Assembly: GCA_958296225.1 (NCBI GenBank)
Contig: OY282456.1
Location: forward strand, 3,664,768-3,728,767
DNA from: an uncultured Dehalococcoidia bacterium
GTDB lineage: Bacteria; Chloroflexota; Dehalococcoidia; Lucifugimonadales; UBA3495
Length of the DNA: 64,000 nt
Reading direction: 5' to 3'
The notes under the pieces were generated by a model. It ran no database searches, was not told the DNA's origin, and saw only the letters and a list, made by a program, of their open reading frames with translations. The position numbers were made by a program, and so were the translations under genes. This document shows positions 38,194 through 47,421 of this stretch, piece after piece; the stretch's first letter is position 1; each line of letters opens with the position of its first letter.

Positions 38194-38313
38194 GCAGCGT
38201 TCCGTTTCAGGTGGTTTGATTATTCCCCATTCCCGCTTGCTCGGGAATCCAGGAACGGCAAGAGCGGCATTCCTGACTTGGCAAGGCCCCGACCACCTAA
38301 AATGGAACGCTAC
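38194..38313 (+). mobile_element. 120-bp MITE-like element, copy C
   Basis: Begins GCAGCGTTCCGTTTCAGG and ends CCTAAAATGGAACGCTAC. The core carries TTATTCCCC, CCCGCTTGCTCGGGAA and GGAACGGCAAGAGCGGCAT, co-linear with copy A and the reverse of copy B. It lies 65 bp upstream of the -10 of the giant surface-protein gene. Confidence 0.88.
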
Positions 38314-38378
38314 CGGGGCGGCGGCTGGCGGGGGCGGCCCGGGCCGCGGGTGGGCTATCCCCCGCCCCATTCTAAGGC

Positions 38379-38384
38379 TATAAT
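38379..38384 (+). promoter_or_regulatory. TATAAT -10 box for the giant secreted protein
   Basis: A perfect TATAAT with no convincing -35 at 17 bp. Transcription would start near 38391, so the poly-C tract (38481-38498) would be inside the 5' leader, about 90-108 nt from the start. Confidence 0.45.
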
Positions 38385-38450
38385 CCTCTGCGGATTAACC
38401 TATGCCGGCCCGACGCCGGCTGATGCTGACGCCGCAGAGAGGACGCCCCG

Positions 38451-38519
38451 ATGCCTGCCCGAATGACTGCCCGAATCCTGCCCCCCCCCCCCCCCCCCGA
38501 CTTTGGGGGTGCAGAATGA
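38451..38519 (+). CDS. 22-aa leader ORF spanning the poly-C tract
   Basis: ATG at 38451 (AGAGAGGA 12-19 nt upstream) encodes MPARMTARILPPPPPP then DFGGAE. It crosses the 18-C tract and stops at TGA 38517-38519, overlapping the ATG of the giant gene (ATGATG). With 18 C it ends there and could couple translation by re-initiation. With 16 or 19 C it would run in frame into the giant protein. It may be a regulatory leader; expression is unproven. Confidence 0.4.
   Translation: MPARMTARILPPPPPPDFGGAE
38481..38498. repeat. Poly-C tract of 18 nt (candidate phase-variation site)
   Basis: An uninterrupted run of 18 C just 17 nt before the first ATG of the 2223-aa secreted protein. Homopolymers of this length are prone to slipped-strand errors in vivo, and also in library preparation and sequencing. 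Confidence 0.95.
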
Positions 38520-41500
38520 TGACCCGCCGCCGCATCCGCTTTGCGCTGGCCGGCGCTGCGCTGGCCCTGTTTGTCGTGCTGGCGGCCCTGGCCGGCTGGC
38601 TGCTGCCGGAGGTACGGCCGGCCGCCGCGCACAACAACAGCATCACGGCTATCAGCATCACCAGCAACGCCGGGCCGGATGACACTTACCGCACCGGCGA
38701 CGTCATAACCGTGCGGCTGACCTTTGACGCCGCTATCACGAACATCAACGGCTACTTGCGAATCGCCGTTGGCGGAAACACCCGCAACGCCCCGCCGACC
38801 GCTAGCGAACCAAACAGCACAAACGTTGACTTCTCTTATACGGTCGTCGCCGCCGACCTAGACACCGACGGCATCACCGTGGCCACTAACGCCCTCTTTG
38901 GCACTTATCTGCACGGAAGCTCCGAGCCCGGTCTCGACCGTACCATCCCCAACACCCTGGCTACCGCTCAGGCCGCGCACAAGGTCAACGTTATCGACTA
39001 CGATACCGATAACGACAACCTCATTGACATCACCACGCTGGCCCAGCTTAACGCCATCCGTCACGACCTGGACGGCGACGGCGCCCCTACTGCCGGAGCG
39101 GGAACCACTGCTTACAATACCGCTTTCCCCTACCGCGTAACTTCCGCCACCGGGCGGATGGGCTGCGCCGCTACCTGCGCCGGCTACGAGCTGATGGCCG
39201 ACCTGGACTTTGACACTGACGGCGATGACGACGTGGACAGCAACGACGCTTACCCCAACTGGTCGCCCATCGGAACTTACACGTCCACCTTCTACGGCAA
39301 CGGCCATAGCATCTCCAACCTGAACATCGACAGCAGCCAAGATGAAGTCGGGCTGTTTTCGATATTGAGCAGCAGCGGCGCCATCTCCGCGGTGGGACTG
39401 ATTAATCCCGATGTGAAGGGTCGGGAGGATTACTCAACGGTCGGCGGACTGGTGGGCGATAACCAGGGCACGATTAATGCCGCCTTTGTCAGTGGCGGCT
39501 CCGTTTTCGCCAGCGACGAGGGTATCTTCGCCGGCGGGCTGGCGGGCCGGAACAGGGGCACGATACGCGCCTCTTATTCCACCGCTGCCATCTCCAACAG
39601 TGGCGATGAGGATAATGACATCGGCGGGCTGCTGGGCAACAACTTTGGCGGCACCATCATCGCCAGCTACGCCGCCGGCACCGTTAGCGCCACCGGCACC
39701 AACGTCGATGTCGGCTGTCTGGTGGGAAACTTCCCGGCCACCATAACCAACAGCTATTGGGATTCCACCGTCTGCACCCTCACCGGCGGCGGCGGCGCGG
39801 GCCGGACCACCACCGCCCTGCAAACGCCCACCGCCTACGGAACTACCGGCATCTACTCTGCCTGGAACGTGAACGTTGACGGCAACGCCGGCAACGACGA
39901 CCCCTGGAACTTTGGCGCCAACAATCAATACCCCATCCTGCAATACGACCGGGATGCCGTCGGCATCGACCAGCAGCGGGGCAGTACCAGCAAGGACTAC
40001 GACGCCAACGACAACAATCTGATTGACATTACGACGCTGGCCCAGCTGGACGCCATGCGCTACGACCTGAACGGCGACGGCGCCGGCATCGCCAAAGGGA
40101 GCGCCAGCAGCAAATACGCGGCGGCGTTCCCCGGCCTGTCCCGTGGGATGGGCTGCCCCGGCACCTGCGCCGGCTACGAGCTGCGGAACAACCTGGACTT
40201 TAACACCGGAATGGCCGCCCGCACCGACGATGCTTATTACAACGGCGGCGCCGGCTGGACGCCCATCGGGACCGGCCCTGCGTCGTTCACCGGCACGTTC
40301 CGGGGCAACGGCCATACCCTGTCCAACCTGCAAATCAACGCGCCGGCGGGCACCCTGCAAATCGGGCTGTTCGGCGTCATCAACGGCCCGGTCTCCGGCA
40401 TCGGGCTGCCTAACGCCAGCGTTACCGGCGCCCATAATGAACTGTTCGCCGGCGCCCTGGTGGGCGAGCTGTACCCGCAGGGGGGGTCGGTAACTTCCAG
40501 CTGGGCCAGCGGCAGCGTAACCGCCAGCAGCGCCACCGGCCACGTCAAGCGCATCGGCGGCCTGGTTGGCAACAACGTGGGCGTGGTGCGGGCCAGCTAT
40601 GCCGACGTGTCGGTAACGGCCGACGCGGCGGCTACGACGATTTACGCCGGCGGCCTGGCCGGGAGCATGGGCACCACCGAGGTGACGGGCGCGGGCTCAG
40701 TGACGGCCAGCTATGCCACCGGCGCGGTAGCCGGCGGCACGAGCAACACCTCTTACGTCGGCGGGCTGGCCGGCCGGCTGGAGGGTACGCCCACCATAAC
40801 GGCGTCCTACACAATGGGGACGGTTACGGTCGGCGCCAGCGGCAACCGGGGCGGGCTGGCCGGCAATCTGCCCAGCGGTGCCACGGTGACCAACAGCTAT
40901 TGGCACATCGAAACCAGCGGCATCATCACCGCCGGCGCCGGCCAGGGCAAACTCACCGGCGAGCTGCAAATGCCCACCGGCTACGCCGGCATCTACTCCG
41001 GCTGGAACGTGGACGTTGACGGGGAAACCGGCAACGACGACCCCTGGGACTTCGGCTACGATTCCCAATACCCGGTGCTGAAGTACGGCGGCCTGGACCT
41101 GCTAAAGCAGGGGCGGGACACGATTGTTCTCTCCACCGACGAACTGGACGCGGACGAGGGGGCCGACACCACCTATACCGTGCGGCTGGGCGGCCGGCCC
41201 ACGGCGGCGGTAATCGTAACCGTAACCAGCCCCACCGGAGACGACGTAACTATTGACGGCCCGGACAGCGGCGCCGGGTTCAGCGAAAGCGAGGAGGTGA
41301 GTTTCTCGACTACCAACTGGAATCAGCCGCAAACGGTAACCGTCCGGGTCGCGAGTGACACCGACCTGGCTGATGGCACGGCCACCCTGACGCACACCGC
41401 CGCCGGCGCCGGCAGCGGCTTTGCGGGCGTCACCGCGTCCCTCGCCGTAACCGTTACGGACGACGACACCGGCAGCATCCTCCTGACCCAAAACAGCATG

Positions 41501-44500
41501 GCCATAACCGCGCTGACGGTGGATGAGGAGGGCAGCAACGTTACTTATGATGTGGCGCTGAGCCACCGGCCGACGGCTGCGGTCACCGTCACCGCCACCA
41601 CCACCGGCCTGCTGATTGACGGCCCCGACGCCGGCGCTGTGTTCTCCACCAGTGAAACGATAGCCTTCACCACTTCCAACTGGTCAACGGCGCAGACGGT
41701 AACGATAGAGGCGCCGGGGAATGACGCCAACGCAATGGACGAAACGGCTACGCTGGCCCACACGGCCACCGGCGGCGGCTATGGCAGCGTCAGCAAATCC
41801 CTGTCCGTAACCATTGACGACAACGACGCTCCGGACATCATCCTGTACCACGCCACCAATAGCGCCGCCATCACCACGCTGCCCGTAACCGAGACGGTTG
41901 CCGCCTCTTACCGCGTGCGCCTGGCAACCCTGCCCACGGCTGATGCAACCGTCACCGTCACCGCGTCCGCCGGTTTGGAAATCAACGACGGCAGCGGCAA
42001 TTACGGGAGCAGCCGCACGCTGAGTTTCACGACGGCTGACTGGGATACGCTGCAAACGGTAACGGTGCGGGCGACGGCGGACGACGACCTGGCCGATGGC
42101 AGCGCCACGCTGTCCCACGCCGCCGCCGACGCGGTGCCGGGCACGGCCAGCGCCTACGCCGGCGTCAGCAAGTCCCTGCCCGTAACGATTACGGACAACG
42201 ACACGCCAACCATCATCATCTCCGAAACCGTCGCCCTGTCGGTGGACGAGGGCGGCACCGGCAGCTACACCGTCAAGCTGAGCCACCGCCCGGCCGCCGG
42301 CGTAACCATCACCATCACCAGCAGCGCCACCGACGCCGTGACCATCGCAACCGATGGCACTTTCAGCGACAGCGAAACGCTGAGCTTCTCGACTAGCGAC
42401 TGGAATACGCCGCAAACGGTAACGGTCAAGGGAGCAACCGACAACGACCTGTCTAACGACCTCAACAACACCCTGACCCACGCCGCCAGCAACACAGTGT
42501 CCAGCCAGGACAGCCTGTTCAGCAGCGCCGCCGCCGCCGAGCTGTCCGTAACGGTAACCGACACTACCAGCCCCAGCATCGTGCTAACCCAAAGCGGCGC
42601 GGCCATCAGCGGCGCGCTGTCCATCGAGGAGGAGGGCACCAACGTCACTTACCAGGTGGGCCTGAGCAACGCGCCCCTGGCTCCCGTAACCGTCACCATC
42701 ACCAGCAACAACGCCGCCGTAACCATCGACGGCCCCGACGCCGGCGCCGGGTTCAGCAACAGCGAAACGCTGAGATTCAACACCGGGGTCACTACGGCGC
42801 AGACGGTAACCATCCAGGCGCCGGATGACGGCAACCCGGTCAACGAAAGCGTAACGCTCACTCACGACGCCAGCGGCTCGCTCAGCGGCTACGAAAACGT
42901 CAGCGACGCCACCCTGACCGTGAACGTTATGGACGACGACGCGCCAAACATCGTCCTGTCCGAATCCATGCTGACCGTAGCCGAGGAGAACAGCGTCACC
43001 GTGGACTACACCGTGCAGCTGGCTACCCTGCCCACGGCCAACGTAACCGTAACCGTAACCGCGTCCGGCGACTTGACCATCGACGGCCCCGACGCCGCCA
43101 CTGCGTTCTCCACCAGCGAAGCGCTGACTTTCACTGCTCTGAACTGGTCAACGGCGCAGACGATAAAGGTGAAGGCGGCGGCGGACAACGACCTGGCGGA
43201 CGACGCCGCCAGGATTGACCACCGGGCGGCCAACGCGGGGGCCACGGCCAGCGGCTACGCCGGCATCAGCAAATCCCTGCCCGTAACGGTTACCGACGAC
43301 GACACGGGCAGCCTCATGCTGTCCGAAACCTCCCGCACTGTAACCGAGGGCGACGACGCCGGCGCAACCTATACCGTGAAACTGAGCCACCGGCCCTCGG
43401 CAACGGTAACCGTAACCATCACCGGCGACACCGGCAAGGCCGCCGCAACCCCGGCGTCCCTAACCTTCAACGCCGCCAACTGGAACGTGGCGCAGACGGT
43501 AACGGTAACGGCGGTGGCCGACGCCGACCTTGCCAACGACAGCGACACGCTGACCCACACGCCCAGCGAAACCGGCGGCTACCTGGCCACGGCAGCCGAG
43601 GATGTAACCGTAACCGTCCACGACACCACCGCGCCGGCCATCACCTTCAGCGAGAGCCAGTTGTCTATCGAGGAGAGGGACAACGGCACCTACACCGTGG
43701 CACTGGCTGCCGCGCCCCCGGCTGATACAACCGTTGCCATCACCAGCAGCAACTCCGCAATCACTGTCAACCCGGCGACCCTGGCCTTTACCACTATGAA
43801 CTACGGCAGCGCCCAGACGGTAATGGTCAACACGACGGCGGACGATGACGCCTTCCACGATGCGTTTGCGCTGACGCACACCCCCACCATCCGGGGCATC
43901 GCCGGCGACGTCACGCTGCTGCTGGCGCTGCTGCGGGAGCCGGAGCCCAGCGAAAGCGAGGAGCCGGCGCGAATCCGTATCACGCCGCCGCCGCCGCCGT
44001 CGCCGGCCGCCACCTCAACAATAACAATCTACGCTATCGACACCCACACGCTTACGGTGGCCGGCACGGCCGGCGTTCCCGACGGGGTGACGGTCAATAC
44101 GTTGCAGAGCCTGGCCGGGGACTTGACCATTACGTTCAGCGTGCCGTCGGGCATCCCAACCACGCTTTCCGGCTTCAGTCTGGACGGCGATACGCTGGTG
44201 GACATTGAGCCGGATTCCGTGCCGGCGGGCGGGCTGGAAATCTGCCTGCCCCGGGGCGACGGTTCCACGCAGCTGCTGCACTACCGGGCGGCCGGTTGGC
44301 AGGTAGTGCCGGGTTCGGGGCCGCGGGGCGACCAGGTCTGCGGCACGGTAAGCGAGTTCTCCCCCTTCATCGCCGGCCAGCCCGCCGCCGTCGCGCCTGA
44401 GACCGAGCCTGAGCGGCCGCCCATCATCTACAACCTGAACATCCGCTTTGACGCCCGGCGCATTGCGTTGCCGGAGGGGCATACCGCCAGCTACCAGGTG

Positions 44501-45187
44501 CGCCTGGCCGGCCGGCCCGCCGGTCGCGGTGCCACGATCAGAATCCGCAGCGACAATCCGGACGTGAAACCGACTCCCGCCGAGCTGCGTTTCACCGCCG
44601 CCGACTGGAACCAGTGGCAAACGGTAAGCATCGCCATCGCCGGCGACGCCAATCATACGGACGAAAGCGCGACGCTGGCCCACTACGGCCCCAACCGCGG
44701 CTACGGCTCCGTGCTGGTGTCGGTAACGGACACCGGGGACAGCCGGCAGGCTGGCGACACAATCCCGCCGGCGCTGACGGTAATCACGGAGCCGGGAGCG
44801 CGCTGGGGCGTAACCGTAACGGCAACCACGCCGGCGGATTTGACGGCGCACGGCGTGGTCCGGGTATCGCCGGCCTCTGGCGTACCACGCACGGCGGCGG
44901 GCTACGGCCTGGGCCGGAACGGCGCAGCACAAGCCATCGTGAGCATCGCCGCGCCGGCGGACGCGCCGGCATCGGGGCTGACCGTCTGCCTGCCGGTGGC
45001 CCGGGCGCTGGCGGAGGAGGCCGGGGAACGCCGGCTGACGCTGCTGCGGTATGGTGATGCTGCTGACACCGGCGGCGGCTGGCAGGTGGTACCGGGCGCG
45101 GAGTATGACGCCGTGGGGCGGAGGGTTTGCGCCGCCGGGGTGAGCGAGTTCGGCCCCTTTGCGGCGGCCTATATCCTGCCGCAATAA
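38516..45187 (+). CDS. Giant secreted GLUG/Calx-beta-like repeat protein (adhesin-like)
   Basis: A 2223-aa extracellular protein. A signal peptide (RRRIRFALAGAALALFVVLA...RPAAA) spans residues 1-38. The N-terminal third contains two copies of an approximately 330-residue module. Each has an acidic DxDNDN-LIDITTLAQL segment, a GMGC...CAGYEL pair, GLUG motifs (GGLVGDNQGTI, GGLAGRNRGTI, GGLAGSMG) and an end reading NDDPWNFG then QYPIL. From about residue 865 there are nine roughly 95-120-residue beta-sandwich repeats (EEGxxxTYxVxLSxRP...FSxxNWxxxQTVTV), resembling Calx-beta/adhesin domains. There are two 'WQVVPG...SEFGPF' blocks near the C-terminus. No sortase motif, anchor or terminal TM is visible. 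The ATG at 38516 follows GGGGGTG. Confidence 0.9.
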   Translation: MMTRRRIRFALAGAALALFVVLAALAGWLLPEVRPAAAHNNSITAISITSNAGPDDTYRTGDVITVRLTFDAAITNINGYLRIAVGGNTRNAPPTASEPNSTNVDFSYTVVAADLDTDGITVATNALFGTYLHGSSEPGLDRTIPNTLATAQAAHKVNVIDYDTDNDNLIDITTLAQLNAIRHDLDGDGAPTAGAGTTAYNTAFPYRVTSATGRMGCAATCAGYELMADLDFDTDGDDDVDSNDAYPNWSPIGTYTSTFYGNGHSISNLNIDSSQDEVGLFSILSSSGAISAVGLINPDVKGREDYSTVGGLVGDNQGTINAAFVSGGSVFASDEGIFAGGLAGRNRGTIRASYSTAAISNSGDEDNDIGGLLGNNFGGTIIASYAAGTVSATGTNVDVGCLVGNFPATITNSYWDSTVCTLTGGGGAGRTTTALQTPTAYGTTGIYSAWNVNVDGNAGNDDPWNFGANNQYPILQYDRDAVGIDQQRGSTSKDYDANDNNLIDITTLAQLDAMRYDLNGDGAGIAKGSASSKYAAAFPGLSRGMGCPGTCAGYELRNNLDFNTGMAARTDDAYYNGGAGWTPIGTGPASFTGTFRGNGHTLSNLQINAPAGTLQIGLFGVINGPVSGIGLPNASVTGAHNELFAGALVGELYPQGGSVTSSWASGSVTASSATGHVKRIGGLVGNNVGVVRASYADVSVTADAAATTIYAGGLAGSMGTTEVTGAGSVTASYATGAVAGGTSNTSYVGGLAGRLEGTPTITASYTMGTVTVGASGNRGGLAGNLPSGATVTNSYWHIETSGIITAGAGQGKLTGELQMPTGYAGIYSGWNVDVDGETGNDDPWDFGYDSQYPVLKYGGLDLLKQGRDTIVLSTDELDADEGADTTYTVRLGGRPTAAVIVTVTSPTGDDVTIDGPDSGAGFSESEEVSFSTTNWNQPQTVTVRVASDTDLADGTATLTHTAAGAGSGFAGVTASLAVTVTDDDTGSILLTQNSMAITALTVDEEGSNVTYDVALSHRPTAAVTVTATTTGLLIDGPDAGAVFSTSETIAFTTSNWSTAQTVTIEAPGNDANAMDETATLAHTATGGGYGSVSKSLSVTIDDNDAPDIILYHATNSAAITTLPVTETVAASYRVRLATLPTADATVTVTASAGLEINDGSGNYGSSRTLSFTTADWDTLQTVTVRATADDDLADGSATLSHAAADAVPGTASAYAGVSKSLPVTITDNDTPTIIISETVALSVDEGGTGSYTVKLSHRPAAGVTITITSSATDAVTIATDGTFSDSETLSFSTSDWNTPQTVTVKGATDNDLSNDLNNTLTHAASNTVSSQDSLFSSAAAAELSVTVTDTTSPSIVLTQSGAAISGALSIEEEGTNVTYQVGLSNAPLAPVTVTITSNNAAVTIDGPDAGAGFSNSETLRFNTGVTTAQTVTIQAPDDGNPVNESVTLTHDASGSLSGYENVSDATLTVNVMDDDAPNIVLSESMLTVAEENSVTVDYTVQLATLPTANVTVTVTASGDLTIDGPDAATAFSTSEALTFTALNWSTAQTIKVKAAADNDLADDAARIDHRAANAGATASGYAGISKSLPVTVTDDDTGSLMLSETSRTVTEGDDAGATYTVKLSHRPSATVTVTITGDTGKAAATPASLTFNAANWNVAQTVTVTAVADADLANDSDTLTHTPSETGGYLATAAEDVTVTVHDTTAPAITFSESQLSIEERDNGTYTVALAAAPPADTTVAITSSNSAITVNPATLAFTTMNYGSAQTVMVNTTADDDAFHDAFALTHTPTIRGIAGDVTLLLALLREPEPSESEEPARIRITPPPPPSPAATSTITIYAIDTHTLTVAGTAGVPDGVTVNTLQSLAGDLTITFSVPSGIPTTLSGFSLDGDTLVDIEPDSVPAGGLEICLPRGDGSTQLLHYRAAGWQVVPGSGPRGDQVCGTVSEFSPFIAGQPAAVAPETEPERPPIIYNLNIRFDARRIALPEGHTASYQVRLAGRPAGRGATIRIRSDNPDVKPTPAELRFTAADWNQWQTVSIAIAGDANHTDESATLAHYGPNRGYGSVLVSVTDTGDSRQAGDTIPPALTVITEPGARWGVTVTATTPADLTAHGVVRVSPASGVPRTAAGYGLGRNGAAQAIVSIAAPADAPASGLTVCLPVARALAEEAGERRLTLLRYGDAADTGGGWQVVPGAEYDAVGRRVCAAGVSEFGPFAAAYILPQ

Positions 45188-45220
45188 CCCGCCGGCCATC
45201 CCGTACCCGCGCCGTCATTC

Positions 45221-45266
45221 CCCCAATGTCGTCTCTCCGACGCAAGTTGGAGAGACGGCATTGGGG
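45221..45266. terminator. Long hairpin between convergent genes
   Basis: CCCCAATGTCGTCTCTCC (45221-45238) pairs with GGAGAGACGGCATTGGGG (45249-45266) around a 10-nt loop. It could serve as a bidirectional terminator for the giant gene and the lipoprotein gene. It directly abuts a MITE-type end and may be part of an element. Confidence 0.6.
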
Positions 45267-45292
45267 CCAAGCCACCTGCAAAGGAACGCTAC
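45267..45292 (-). repeat. Solo MITE-family end
   Basis: CCAAGCCACCTGCAAAGG then AACGCTAC matches the right-end repeat of the family. The stop codon of the lipoprotein gene (TAG on the minus strand, 45289-45291) lies inside it, so this end may have replaced the original C-terminus. Confidence 0.6.
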
Positions 45293-46206
45293 TGTTGCAG
45301 CGCCGCCAGCAGCGCCGACTCCAGCACGTCCGGCGGCACGTACTGCTCAAACCGCGCGGCGATGCGTCCATCGCGGCCCACCACGAAGGTCCACGGTTCC
45401 GACACCAGACCCCATTCTTCCACCGCCGGAACCAACTCCCGCGCCGGGCTTGCCGGGTCAATCCGATGCGGGTCGCGATAGACCTCCACGTGCACAAAGT
45501 TGGCCTGTTCCCGATAACGTCCCGCCAGCGCCGACAGGTCGGCAATCTGCGGGCCACAGGTTGCGGAAACGCAAAAGGCCGGCGTGGCAAAACTGATGAC
45601 CGCCGGTTTCCCCGCCCGCACGGCCTCGGCCACCGACAGCTGATAGAGCGTCGGGTCCGGCTGCGGGCTGCTGCTGATGGTATGCAGGTCAGCCGTGTTG
45701 GCGACGGTCGGCGTGTGGGACGCCGGGGCCGCATCGCCGGGGAACGGCGCGCTGTGCCGGGCAGCAACGGACACCGCCGCGCCGATGGTCAGCGTTTCCC
45801 CGTCCGCGTAGTCAAAAGTGGCGTGCAGTTCCCAGATTCCCGGAGTGTCGCCGGTAGCCGTGCCGGCCTGGTCGAAAGCCACGTTGGCGATGAATACGCC
45901 GCGCCGGCCCTCCGGCGGCCAGGGCAAATATTCGGCGTCAGCGCGATGGCGCACCTGGCCCTCAGCCGCTCCCGGCTCGTAATACACCGCGCGCAGGGCA
46001 ACCGAATCAGGACGCACCGGCATATAGTCCCGGTCCACCAGCCCAAAGGACACGCGGTTGTCGCCCACGGCCAGGTCGCTGTTGGCGATGACCAGACTCA
46101 CCGGCGGGCCGCCCGGAGGCTGCGCCAGCGGGTCCCCGGGCGCCGCCGGCGTGCAGGCCGCCGCCAGCAGGCAGATTAGCCAGATTGGAATAAACAGCCG
46201 TGTCAT
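45289..46206 (-). CDS. Lipoprotein with thioredoxin-like domain
   Basis: A 305-aa protein. A lipoprotein signal (LICLLAAACTPAAPG, lipobox LAAAC) suggests it is tethered outside the membrane. Residues 40-160 form an immunoglobulin-like beta region (FGLVDRDYMPVR). The C-terminal half, about residue 185 on, is thioredoxin-like: GKPAVISFATPAFCVSATCG with the Cys pair spaced C-x5-C, not CxxC, then FVHVEVYRDPHRID and SEPWTFVVGRDGRIAARFE. The wide Cys spacing resembles SCO/TlpA-like peroxide or copper proteins; redox function is inferred. It is convergent with the giant gene. Confidence 0.85.
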   Translation of the reverse strand: MTRLFIPIWLICLLAAACTPAAPGDPLAQPPGGPPVSLVIANSDLAVGDNRVSFGLVDRDYMPVRPDSVALRAVYYEPGAAEGQVRHRADAEYLPWPPEGRRGVFIANVAFDQAGTATGDTPGIWELHATFDYADGETLTIGAAVSVAARHSAPFPGDAAPASHTPTVANTADLHTISSSPQPDPTLYQLSVAEAVRAGKPAVISFATPAFCVSATCGPQIADLSALAGRYREQANFVHVEVYRDPHRIDPASPARELVPAVEEWGLVSEPWTFVVGRDGRIAARFEQYVPPDVLESALLAALQQ

Positions 46207-46303
46207 AACAAACAGCGTACCTTATAATCACGGCCAGTCAAACCCTGCTTATCCGGTTCATCCCGGTTCATTCAATGTAAAACTCTCTCACTGCGAGGCA
46301 AAA

Positions 46304-47344
46304 ATGCGCTTCGGTTCTTTCGTCTTTCCCGTCAGCCATCATCCCGAAACCGACTCGGCGGTCATTGACAGCGCCCTTGACGAGATACTGCTGGCCGAGC
46401 AAATCGGTATGCACTCGGTATGGCTCACCGAGCACCACTTTGACGGCGCCGCCGCCCACGCCGACCCGCTGGTGCTGGGAGCCGCCGTCGCCGCCAGCAC
46501 CAGGCGCGTCAAAATCGGCTTTGCGGTGGTGGAGCTGGCCTTCCATCATCCCGTCCGCCTGGCCGTGCAAACCTCCCTGCTGGACAATCTGAGCCACGGC
46601 CGGCTCATCGTAGGCACGGGCCGCGGCTCCGCCTACAACCATTACGAGTACCTGGGCTTCGGCATTACTATGGAGGACGGCCTGGCCCGCCTCGACGAAG
46701 CCGAGCAGCTGCTAGTCAAAGCCTGGACGGGCGAAGACCTGCACCACCGCGGCGAACATTGGGACGTAGAGTTTCCCCGGCTGCGCCCCCGACCGTACCA
46801 ACAGCCCTACCCGCCACTGATTCGCGCCTGCATTAGCGAGGCGTCGGCAATCAAGATGGCCGAAATCGGCCGGCCGGTGATGATTGGCATACAGACGCCG
46901 GACACGCTGCAAGCGCGTCTGGAACGCTACCGGGCCGCCATGCTCGACTCCGGGTTTAGCGAGCCGCAGACCGAGGCCACCCTGGACCAGTGCTGGGCCT
47001 CCCGCGACCTTTTCGTAGCCGACAGCCACGGCGAGGCGCTGGAAATCGCCCAGGCCGGCTTTGAGCGCGAACGCACCCACTTCCGCCGCGCCCGCGAACT
47101 CTACAACCCCGGCGGATTCCCGCCCCCTGACCCCAACCGACCCGTGCCAGCCGGCGAAAGCCTGGAACATTCGTTTATTCTGGGCACCCCGACCCAAGTG
47201 GCCGAGCAAGTCGCCGCCATGCGCGACATCGGCGTTCGTAACCTGATGCTGAAGCTGAACACCGGCGAAATGGATACCCGCCAGGTACAGAAATCAATGC
47301 GGCTGTTTGGGGAAAAGGTGATGCCTCATTTTGCCCAGTCTTGA
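46304..47344 (+). CDS. LLM class flavin-dependent oxidoreductase
   Basis: A 346-aa luciferase-like monooxygenase: MRFGSFVFPVSHHPE, LAEQIGMHSVWLTEHHFDGA (the WxxEHH of bacterial luciferase-like enzymes), RVKIGFAVVELAFHHPVRLA, LDNLSHGRLIVGTGRGSAYN and a long C-terminal half ending ILGTPTQVAEQVAAMRDIGV. The WLTEHHF motif points to the FMN-type alkanal monooxygenase-like branch, unlike the LLM gene at 28.9 kb. TATAAT at 46223-46228 may be its -10. The start at 46304 follows GCGAGGCAA. Confidence 0.92.
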   Translation: MRFGSFVFPVSHHPETDSAVIDSALDEILLAEQIGMHSVWLTEHHFDGAAAHADPLVLGAAVAASTRRVKIGFAVVELAFHHPVRLAVQTSLLDNLSHGRLIVGTGRGSAYNHYEYLGFGITMEDGLARLDEAEQLLVKAWTGEDLHHRGEHWDVEFPRLRPRPYQQPYPPLIRACISEASAIKMAEIGRPVMIGIQTPDTLQARLERYRAAMLDSGFSEPQTEATLDQCWASRDLFVADSHGEALEIAQAGFERERTHFRRARELYNPGGFPPPDPNRPVPAGESLEHSFILGTPTQVAEQVAAMRDIGVRNLMLKLNTGEMDTRQVQKSMRLFGEKVMPHFAQS

Positions 47345-47421
47345 CAGCAAGCAAAAGGCGCATATAGCCTGTGGCTGCGGGTTCCGCCACAGTCATCCGG
47401 CATTATTCTGGAGGGAAGCTT

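Noticed and set aside
44015-45199. Minus-strand 394-aa frame opposite the giant secreted protein, and several shorter ones at 41.1-43.9 kb
   Set aside because: They are antisense shadows of a repetitive, clearly translated gene.
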